From positions 1 to 5,924 of the forward strand of contig CAMLKN010000144.1 in NCBI GenBank assembly GCA_946480655.1: a stretch of 5,924 bases of DNA, read 5' to 3'. Position numbers and translations under genes: made by a program. Numbering within the stretch: the stretch's first letter is position 1; each line of letters starts with the position of its first letter. The notes beneath the pieces were generated by a model. That model was not told the origin of the DNA, ran no database searches, and saw only the letters and a list, made by a program, of their open reading frames with translations. Positions 1-4,978 of the stretch are shown one piece after another. Origin of the DNA: an uncultured Devosia sp. (GTDB lineage: Bacteria; Pseudomonadota; Alphaproteobacteria; Rhizobiales; Devosiaceae).

Positions 1-81
1 CCGGACAATCTGGGCTTCCGCCTCGTCCGGCGGCCCGCCTGGCACGAGCGGCTCGTGGCATGGCTTCTTCCAGACCGCTGA
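1..81 (+). CDS. C-terminal end of a SUMF1/formylglycine-generating-enzyme-like protein (possible NirV), partial
   Basis: An open frame enters from the left edge and stops at TGA 79-81, giving 26 residues. It contains N-L-G-F-R-L-V-R (residues 3-10), the usual C-terminal signature of the SUMF1/formylglycine-generating-enzyme fold, followed by a short basic and hydrophobic tail. Most of the gene lies outside the window, so its active-site cysteines cannot be judged. In denitrifiers a SUMF1-family gene, nirV, commonly follows the copper nitrite reductase gene nirK. With a Crp/Fnr regulator and nnrS directly downstream, nirV is the likeliest identity, but that is inferred from context. It could be another SUMF1 protein. 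The frame and family are fairly safe; the specific name is not. Confidence 0.6.
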   Translation, partial: PDNLGFRLVRRPAWHERLVAWLLPDR

Positions 82-190
82 CATGGCTGAGCAGGTTTCG
101 GGCGCCTTTGGTCACGTGCGACAGCTCCGCTGTATCCTGAATCCGGGTTTTGATGTATCCCGGACGCATCGTCATTCGGGAAACAGTTCT

Positions 191-895
191 GTGGCCGATA
201 TCGACCGGAGCCTGGTGCGCAGCCTGCCGCTATTCGCCAACATGGCGGATGCCGAGCTCGATCGCCTGCTCGCGCGCGCCACCATGCGGCGGGTGAAGAT
301 CGGCGAGGCTGTTTTCGAGCAGGGCCAGCGGGCCACGCAGTTTTTCCTCCTGCTGCATGGGCGCCTGAAGGTGACGCAGGTGACCGCGGAAGGCCAGCAG
401 ATCATCGTGCGGGTGGTGCATCCCGGTGACCTCTTCGGCTTTGCCCAGGCGCTGCAGCGCGACGACTATCCCGGCACGCCCATTGCTGCGGCAGAAAGCG
501 TGCTCATGTCCTGGCCCAACGAGGTCTGGGGCAGCATTGTCGAGCAGAATCCGCACCTGGCGATCAATGCCATGCGGACCATCGGCCAGCGTCTGCAGGA
601 AGCACATACCCGCATTCGCGAAATGTCCACCGAGGAGGTGGAGCGGCGCGTGGCCCATGCGGTGCTGCGCCTGGTGGAACAGGCCGGCCGTCGTGAAAAG
701 GACGGCATCCACATCGATTTTCCGCTCAGCCGTCAGGACGTGGCAGAACTGACGGGCACGACGCTGCACACCGTCTCGCGGCTTTTCAGCGCCTGGGAAA
801 GCCAGGGCATCGTCAAGGGTGGACGCCAGAAGCTCCTTGTGCGCGACCGGTCGCGCCTCGAAGCCCTGGCCGAAGGCGACGGGTCAGGCGATTGA
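191..895 (+). CDS. Crp/Fnr family transcriptional regulator, probably NnrR/DNR type
   Basis: A 234-residue regulator of normal Crp/Fnr length. Residues about 10-125 form the cyclic-nucleotide-binding-like beta roll (F-E-Q-G-Q at 42-46, H-P-G-D at 77-80). A long dimerisation helix follows at about 120-145. The C-terminal winged helix-turn-helix has S-R-Q-D-V-A at 180-185 and the recognition helix T-L-H-T-V-S-R at 191-197. It has no cysteine, so it cannot carry FNR's 4Fe-4S cluster; NO or haem sensing as in DNR/NnrR is the likelier mode (inference). The GTG start at 191 is chosen because GGGAA lies 8 bases upstream and homology begins there. The in-frame ATG at 83 would add 36 residues whose codons end in G or C only about half the time, against about nine in ten after 191. 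No convincing operator is seen upstream, only a weak TATCCT at 133-138. It probably acts on the boxes at 957, 4805 and 4860. Confidence 0.88.
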   Translation: MADIDRSLVRSLPLFANMADAELDRLLARATMRRVKIGEAVFEQGQRATQFFLLLHGRLKVTQVTAEGQQIIVRVVHPGDLFGFAQALQRDDYPGTPIAAAESVLMSWPNEVWGSIVEQNPHLAINAMRTIGQRLQEAHTRIREMSTEEVERRVAHAVLRLVEQAGRREKDGIHIDFPLSRQDVAELTGTTLHTVSRLFSAWESQGIVKGGRQKLLVRDRSRLEALAEGDGSGD

Positions 896-956
896 GGCGG
901 CCCTGACGCTAGGGGCTGGTCGAGCGGTCCGGCCGGGGATTTCACAGAAGTCCTGG

Positions 957-970
957 TTGCGCCAGCGCAA
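957..970. promoter_or_regulatory. NnrR/FNR-type operator upstream of nnrS
   Basis: TTGCG-CCAG-CGCAA is a perfect inverted repeat with 5-bp arms and a 4-bp spacer, matching the NnrR-type variant of the Crp/Fnr site TTG-N8-CAA. Its centre (963.5) is 66 bp before the nnrS ATG. A class II activator site centred at -41.5 would start transcription near 1005. TAGGCG at 993-998 would be the matching -10, though it lacks the final T. TATACG at 1000-1005 is the alternative and would put the box near -48.5. Confidence 0.82.
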
Positions 971-1029
971 GGATGAAAGGTCCAGGGGGCGATAGGCGGT
1001 ATACGGCATGATCCGAACCGCGAGGCCCC

Positions 1030-2250
1030 ATGACCGACAACCATCCGATCAAGCGCCAGCCCGTTCCGCGCGGCATTGCGCATACGGGCCCGGTCATCCT
1101 GGCCTATGGCTTCCGGCCCTTCTTCCTGGGGGCGGGCATCTGGGCCGTGCTTTCCATGGGCCTCTGGATTGGGGAACTCGCCCTGGGCCTTCCGGTCGGC
1201 GCCGGCTATGGCGGCGCGGCCTGGCATGCCCATGAAATGCTGTTCGGCTACACAAGCGCCGCCCTGGCCGGTTTTCTCCTCACGGCCATCCCCAACTGGA
1301 CCGGACGGCTGCCGGTTTCGGGCGCCCCACTGGCCATGCTCTTTGCCGCCTGGCTGGCCGGCCGCCTCGCCCTGATCTGGCCGGACCTTCTGGGGCTGGG
1401 CTGGTCGCTGGGCATCGATATCCTGTTCCTGCCCTTGCTCTTCGCGATATGTCTCCGTGAAGTGGTGGCGGGACGGAAGTGGCGTGATCTCAAGGTGCTG
1501 GCCGCCGTTCTGGCTCTGGCCCTCGCCAATGGCGGCTATCACGCCCTGGTCGTCTGGGGCGGTGACACCGGACTGGCAAGCCGCCTGGCGGTCTCGGCCT
1601 ATGTCATGCTCATCGGCATCATCGGGGGACGGGTTGTGCCCAGTTTCACGCGCAACTGGCTGGCCAAGCGGCATGTCACCAGCCTGCCCGCACCCTATGA
1701 TCGCCTCGACACGGCAGCCCTGCTCGTCGGCCTTGCCGCTCTCGGGCTTTGGGTGGTCTGGCCGGATCACCTCGCCACCGCGACCGCCTCCTTGGTGGCA
1801 GGTGTCTTGCACGCGGCACGGCTGCTCCGCTGGCAGGGCTGGCAAACGGCGGACGAGAAGCTGGTTCTGGTGCTGCACCTGGCCTATGCCGCCATTCCGA
1901 TCGGCTTCGTTGCGGTGGCGCTGGTGCCATCGGGCGTGCTCGATGCGGCTTCGGCCCTTCATGTGCTCACGGTGGGCGCCATCGGCCTGATGACGCTTGC
2001 CATCATGAGCCGGGCGACGCGCGGCCATACCGGAATGCGCCTGACCGCCCCGCCGCTGACGGCAATCAGCTACGGTTTCCTCGTCGCCGCGGCCGCGCTG
2101 CGGCCAAGTGCGACGTTCGTGCCGGATCACTACGTGATCCTGGTCTCGGTCAGCGGCCTGTGCTGGATCATGGCTTTCGCGCTCTATCTGGTTGAGTACA
2201 GTCCGGCCTTGCTGACGCGCCGAAAGCCCCGGCCCGAACACGGCGGCTAG
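1030..2250 (+). CDS. nnrS: NnrS family membrane protein
   Basis: A 406-residue integral membrane protein of the usual NnrS length, with about 12 predicted helices. Family hallmarks appear in order: Y-G-F-R-P-F-F at 26-32; W-H-A-H-E-M-L-F-G-Y at 65-74; G-F-L-L-T-A-I-P-N-W-T-G at 81-92; G-G-R-V-V-P-S-F-T-R-N-W at 199-210; and H-V-L-T-V-G-A at 311-317 followed by M-S-R-A-T-R-G-H-T-G at 326-335. NnrS is a haem- and copper-containing inner-membrane protein known to protect cells from NO stress in denitrifiers and other bacteria; its exact chemistry is unsettled. The histidines at 66, 68, 311 and 333 are candidate ligands. The ATG at 1030 follows GAGG with a 4-base spacer. The perfect operator at 957-970 implies control by the neighbouring Crp/Fnr protein. 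The stop codon overlaps that of the convergent gene. Confidence 0.95.
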   Translation: MTDNHPIKRQPVPRGIAHTGPVILAYGFRPFFLGAGIWAVLSMGLWIGELALGLPVGAGYGGAAWHAHEMLFGYTSAALAGFLLTAIPNWTGRLPVSGAPLAMLFAAWLAGRLALIWPDLLGLGWSLGIDILFLPLLFAICLREVVAGRKWRDLKVLAAVLALALANGGYHALVVWGGDTGLASRLAVSAYVMLIGIIGGRVVPSFTRNWLAKRHVTSLPAPYDRLDTAALLVGLAALGLWVVWPDHLATATASLVAGVLHAARLLRWQGWQTADEKLVLVLHLAYAAIPIGFVAVALVPSGVLDAASALHVLTVGAIGLMTLAIMSRATRGHTGMRLTAPPLTAISYGFLVAAAALRPSATFVPDHYVILVSVSGLCWIMAFALYLVEYSPALLTRRKPRPEHGG

Positions 2251-2558
2251 AACAGGGCAGCGAGTTCGGGGGCCATGCGATCGGGGTCCCATGGGGGATC
2301 GTAGGTCAACTCCACCTCCACGTCGGTGACGCCCTCTACGGCGCTGGCGGCCCTGGCCACCGCGTCCTGCAGGAAAGCACTTGCCGGGCAGAAGCGCGTG
2401 GTCGTGGTCATGACGATCCGCACCAGACCAAGGTCCTGCACGTCGATCTCATAAATCATGCCCAGATCGACGATGTTGTGACCAAGTTCTGGATCGATGA
2501 CCCCGCGCAACGCCGCCCGGATAGCGGCCTCGATCTCCATTCCCGGCGTTGGCGTCAT
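2247..2558 (-). CDS. MIP18/DUF59 family metal-sulfur cluster assembly factor
   Basis: A 103-residue protein, the typical size of single-domain MIP18 (DUF59, SufT/PaaD-like) proteins. It has the family's D-P-E-L-G-H-N-I-V-D-L-G-M-I-Y at 22-36, a Cys-Pro at 57-58 at the end of the central strand, and Y-D-P-P-W-D-P-D-R-M at 86-95. Relatives help load Fe-S clusters onto target proteins in the cytoplasm. The residues before the cysteine read T-T-T-T-R-F rather than the common T-T-P-G, which is a mild departure. It is the last gene of the minus-strand operon. Its ATG overlaps the stop of the preceding DUF2249 gene in an ATGA, which favours 2558 over the internal ATG at 2540. Its stop overlaps that of nnrS. 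The client is unknown; in this context a denitrification or NO-damaged metalloprotein is plausible. Confidence 0.9.
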   Translation of the reverse strand: MTPTPGMEIEAAIRAALRGVIDPELGHNIVDLGMIYEIDVQDLGLVRIVMTTTTRFCPASAFLQDAVARAASAVEGVTDVEVELTYDPPWDPDRMAPELAALF

Positions 2559-3064
2559 GGCCGGCGGCCTGCCCGGATCATCAGCCGGTAGCTGGTGCCT
2601 TCGGCGTCAAGATCGCCCACCCAGGCATGGCCCCGCGACTGCAGTTCGGGGAACAGGAAGACCGGTTCTCGCCCAAGCAGCGCGAACATCACCTCGCCCT
2701 CCGCCATGGCTTCGAGTTGCGCCAGGATTTTCACCATGGGCTCGGGCGGGTCCATGTCGGTGCAATCGAGATAGTGGACGGGATCGGACCAGGAGTCGGG
2801 GTCCTCGGCCCGGGAGGCATTGCCCGCTTCGGGCCCCGATAGCGGGGTGAAGAGCACCTCCCAGTCTCCGCCTGCAAGGGGTCTGGCCTCATAGCCGAAG
2901 CCCCGCGCTGCCATGACGGTGAACAGTGGCTCGGGGCGGAATGTGGCCAAAAGCCTGAGCGGCTGGCCGGGCGCCAGGGCGCCGACCGCGCCCATGATGG
3001 CACCAAAGGGTTCACCGCCATTGCGCAGGATGGGGCGCACATCCAATTCCAGTGCGTCGGTCAT
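2555..3064 (-). CDS. Two-domain DUF2249 protein
   Basis: A 169-residue soluble protein made of two DUF2249 units. Unit one spans about residues 6-74 (L-D-V-R at 7-10, P-G-Q-P-L at 32-36, G-D-W-E-V-L-F at 66-72). Unit two spans about 97-165 (Y-L-D at 98-100, P-P-E-P-M at 106-110, E-G-E-V-M at 122-126, Y-R-L-M-I-R at 159-164). They are joined by an acidic linker at about 78-95. DUF2249 has no established biochemical role. Its sequence pattern resembles the sulfur carrier TusA, but the catalytic Cys of CPxP is Pro here. The start at 3064 is fixed by AGGAG 6 bases upstream (3075-3071) and by the ATGA overlap with the membrane protein gene; a longer open frame reaching 3652 only shadows that gene. 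It ends in a second ATGA overlap with the MIP18 gene, so the proteins are probably made in step. Confidence 0.88.
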   Translation of the reverse strand: MTDALELDVRPILRNGGEPFGAIMGAVGALAPGQPLRLLATFRPEPLFTVMAARGFGYEARPLAGGDWEVLFTPLSGPEAGNASRAEDPDSWSDPVHYLDCTDMDPPEPMVKILAQLEAMAEGEVMFALLGREPVFLFPELQSRGHAWVGDLDAEGTSYRLMIRAGRRP

Positions 3065-4413
3065 GCAAGGCTCCTGTTTTTCGTGGATGGCCAAAGCAGG
3101 CGCGGCCTGGGGTGTTCCAGCCAGGGCAGGGGCATATCGGCCAGGCGCCTTGCCCGGTAATATTGGCGAACAAGCAGCATCACCCCGAGCAACTGCATCG
3201 CGCTGGCCGCGCGGAAGGCCTGGTGGAGTTCGAAAGCGAGGCTGGAGGCGCTGGCCAACTCGGCGGCAAAATAGAGAATGAACACCGGGGCCGCCCGGCT
3301 TTCCCGAACCAGATCCTGCACCCGTGGTGTGACCATGCGACCCATATGGGGGGCGAAGCATTCGAGCCAGGTCAGGAATGGAATGATCTTGTAGAGCATG
3401 GCCAGGCCGAGCCCGCCCAGCCAGCCCAGAGCGAGCACATGGATGGCGGCTGCCAGCGCCGTTTCCCTGCCCGACCAGAGGGCGAAGACCATGAGGCAGG
3501 CGCCGAGACCCAGCATGGCCATGGCCGCCCTCGCGCCGGAGAGATGAAGTTCGATCCCGACGCGCCGGCGTGATCGATAGAGCGCCGCCATATCGACCAG
3601 GTAGGCACAGGTCGACAAGGTGGCGGCAATCCCGGCCACGGCCAACCCCCATGACCAGGGTGCATTGGTGGCCATGAGGACGAACAGCGCACCCACCAGG
3701 ACGGCAAGGGCGATGGCGCCACTCCCGAAGACCGCCAGGGTCAGCCGACCCTTGCGTTCGGGAGCGATGAGGAACATCGACAGGAGCCGGTAGCTCACCC
3801 CGATGGCGGCCAGGGTCAGCCAGCCGCCCAGACCGAACGCGGCGTGCAGGGGCACGCCATGGGAGACCAGGGCAACGGAAAATTCGCCGCCGACAAGACC
3901 TGAGAGCACGCTGGCCAGTGTCTCGCCCAGCATGGCTGCCACCAGCAGGCTGATCAGCGCCAGGGCCAGGTAGCCCGCCGGCAGCGGGAACGTCCTGGCG
4001 CGAAGTAGTGTCGCGAGGAGCATGGCCGCGGCACTACAAAATCCGAGAAGGAGCAGGAGGCCGCCGAGCGGCAAGAGGTCGGGCGAGGCGAGCGGGAGAC
4101 CGTCGAGCGCCAGGAAACCGAGAAGGAGCAGGGTGAGGCCGGCGACAAGCAATGCCAGCACTATCGGAGCCAGTCTTGGCCAGGCCAGCTCGCGTCCGAC
4201 CAGCACGGGCAGGAACTGCAGCAGCGCCCCGAGGATGAGCAGGCTGAGCCAGCCAATGGCCACAAGATGCACGACGACCAGGGTGCGGGGCGCCATCATT
4301 GCCTCGAATGGATAGCCCAGGCCCAGCGCCATCAGTCCGAGCGCCGTCACCAGCGCCGCGAGCGCGCAACTGAAAAAGGGAAGCGTCCAACGCGATATCG
4401 TCGCCATCTGCAT
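3061..4413 (-). CDS. Polytopic membrane protein with repeated His...Gly-Trp helices, denitrification-associated
   Basis: A 450-residue protein, very rich in Leu and Ala, with about 12 predicted membrane helices. Three helices open with a histidine and a Gly-Trp one turn later: H49-L-V-A-I-G-W55, H190-A-A-F-G-L-G-G-W198 and H325-V-L-A-L-G-W331. Each continues into a helix ending near a Pro or Met pair. H185 lies in the S-H-G-V-P-L-H loop. This resembles the His-bearing helices of NnrS and, more distantly, haem-copper oxidase subunit I, so haem or metal binding is possible but unproven. I know of no assigned function. The ATG at 4413 follows GGAG with a 9-base spacer; the in-frame ATG at 4407 is less well placed. 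The open frame continues upstream to 4695 but there overlaps the preceding DUF2249 gene. It is second in the operon, and its TGA overlaps the next gene's ATG. Confidence 0.85.
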   Translation of the reverse strand: MQMATISRWTLPFFSCALAALVTALGLMALGLGYPFEAMMAPRTLVVVHLVAIGWLSLLILGALLQFLPVLVGRELAWPRLAPIVLALLVAGLTLLLLGFLALDGLPLASPDLLPLGGLLLLLGFCSAAAMLLATLLRARTFPLPAGYLALALISLLVAAMLGETLASVLSGLVGGEFSVALVSHGVPLHAAFGLGGWLTLAAIGVSYRLLSMFLIAPERKGRLTLAVFGSGAIALAVLVGALFVLMATNAPWSWGLAVAGIAATLSTCAYLVDMAALYRSRRRVGIELHLSGARAAMAMLGLGACLMVFALWSGRETALAAAIHVLALGWLGGLGLAMLYKIIPFLTWLECFAPHMGRMVTPRVQDLVRESRAAPVFILYFAAELASASSLAFELHQAFRAASAMQLLGVMLLVRQYYRARRLADMPLPWLEHPRPRLLWPSTKNRSLA

Positions 4414-4430
4414 GTTCGATTTCTCCGCAA

Positions 4431-4457
4431 TGGGGGCGAGCCTACCGACTGCCCCCA
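4431..4457 (-). other. Intercistronic hairpin between the first two operon genes
   Basis: The 52-base gap between the small DUF2249 gene and the membrane protein gene holds a 7-bp perfect inverted repeat, TGGGGGC and GCCCCCA, with a 13-base loop. It ends just upstream of the membrane protein's GGAG ribosome site. There is no T run after it, so it is not a standard terminator. It could stabilise the upstream message or separate expression of the first gene from the three coupled ones. This is inferred from sequence alone. Confidence 0.4.
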
Positions 4458-4465
4458 GGCAGGGT

Positions 4466-4714
4466 TCAGACCCGGGCCTGACGGCCCAGTTCCACCCGCC
4501 AGACCTCGGGGCCAGTCTCGAGGTAGGTCCAGGAAAACTGGCCGGGATACTCGGCCTGCAACTGGTAGTGGAGCGGGCGGGGATCGTGGTCGTTGATGAT
4601 GATGAAGCTCTTGCCCACGTCGAGGGCGTTGGCCATGGCGAAAATTCTCGGGTGCCGTTCGCGCGGCGGAATGGTGCGGACGTCGATGGAGGCAAGGTCT
4701 GTGGTGTTTGTCAT
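4466..4714 (-). CDS. Single-domain DUF2249 protein
   Basis: An 82-residue cytoplasmic protein that is one complete DUF2249 domain. It shows I-D-V-R-T-I-P-P at 10-17, a helix at about 22-34, the characteristic strand and turn I-I-I-N-D-H-D-P-R-P-L at 38-48, and the closing strand with G-P-E-V-W-R-V at 68-74. It has no cysteine. The DHDP turn is typical of the DUF2249 subgroup that, as I recall, also occurs fused to hemerythrin-like domains; the function is unknown. The ATG at 4714 has a weak GGGAC 6 bases upstream. The open frame runs on to 4879, but homology starts at 4714 and the extension would cross the control region. It is the first gene of the operon and thus nearest the divergent promoter with its FNR-type boxes. 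Together with the two-domain protein the operon encodes three DUF2249 domains. Confidence 0.87.
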   Translation of the reverse strand: MTNTTDLASIDVRTIPPRERHPRIFAMANALDVGKSFIIINDHDPRPLHYQLQAEYPGQFSWTYLETGPEVWRVELGRQARV

Positions 4715-4776
4715 TTCACTGTCCCGGCCGCGAGAAACGCGCTGGCCAGGCGGCGACCGATCGCCTGGATGTTGAA

Positions 4777-4782
4777 AGGCTA
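4777..4782 (-). promoter_or_regulatory. Candidate -10 hexamer for the DUF2249 operon
   Basis: On the minus strand this reads TAGCCT, keeping the T, A and final T of the -10 consensus. It implies a start near 4770, exactly 41.5 bp from the centre of the box at 4805-4818. That is the class II Crp/Fnr geometry, in which no -35 is needed. The leader would be about 56 bases. The match is short and could be chance; the spacing is what supports it. Confidence 0.45.
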
Positions 4783-4804
4783 GAAAGCTTTCCGCCCGAA
4801 GACT

Positions 4805-4818
4805 TTGCTGCAGCGCAA
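4805..4818. promoter_or_regulatory. NnrR/FNR-type operator for the DUF2249 operon
   Basis: TTGCT-GCAG-CGCAA fits TTG-N8-CAA, with one arm identical to the perfect box upstream of nnrS and the other differing at one base. The flanking T and A extend it to TTTGC...GCAAA. Its centre (4811.5) suits activation of the minus-strand operon. It is about 167 bp from the nnrU start, so its effect on nnrU, if any, would be from a distance. Confidence 0.72.
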
Positions 4819-4859
4819 ATACCCAATTATTGATTATGGCGCTGCCTTCCCATCGGACC

Positions 4860-4873
4860 TTGATCCAGAGCAA
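4860..4873. promoter_or_regulatory. FNR-type operator for nnrU
   Basis: TTGAT-CCAG-AGCAA combines a perfect FNR half-site (TTGAT) with a near match to ATCAA. Its CCAG spacer is the same as that of the box upstream of nnrS. The centre (4866.5) lies 55 bp from the neighbouring box and 41.5 bp upstream of the start implied by TAGGTT at 4896-4901, so it is best assigned to nnrU. Confidence 0.7.
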
Positions 4874-4895
4874 AGTCACGGGTGTCCGGCGTCCT

Positions 4896-4901
4896 TAGGT
4901 T
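4896..4901 (+). promoter_or_regulatory. Candidate -10 hexamer for nnrU
   Basis: TAGGTT keeps the T, A and final T of the -10 consensus and implies a start near 4908. That places the 4860-4873 box at -41.5 and gives a leader of about 71 bases before the GTG start. It is weak as a hexamer alone. Confidence 0.42.
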
Positions 4902-4978
4902 CGCTGTACAAAGGCCGAGGCGCCACGCGCCAGCTGCAGCCTGCGGTGTCGCGTTCATGCAACCAGAGGATCGCTACA

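Noticed and set aside
43..57. Inverted repeat CACGAG-CGG-CTCGTG
   Set aside because: It lies inside the SUMF1 coding end, with a short stem and no T run. Probably chance in GC-rich coding sequence.
108..138. Possible sigma-70 promoter for the regulator (TTGGTC and TATCCT)
   Set aside because: The -35 matches only three bases and the 19-bp spacing is long. Not strong enough to annotate.
150..163. TTGAT half-site upstream of the regulator as an autoregulatory FNR box
   Set aside because: The second half reads CCCGG instead of anything like ATCAA, so the palindrome is absent. TTGGTCACGTGCGA at 108-121 is also only partial.
733..2292. A 519-codon open frame on the minus strand opposite nnrS and the regulator's end
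   Set aside because: It is antisense to a confidently identified NnrS gene, has a low-complexity Gln/Gly/Arg/Pro-rich composition and no family resemblance. Long shadow frames are expected at this GC content.
3065..3652. Upstream extension of the two-domain DUF2249 frame
   Set aside because: It overlaps the membrane protein gene in another frame. The ATG at 3064 has a good ribosome site and an ATGA overlap.
4414..4695. Upstream extension of the membrane protein frame
   Set aside because: It is a Ser/Thr/Pro-rich shadow of the small DUF2249 gene. The GGAG before 4413 fixes a later start.
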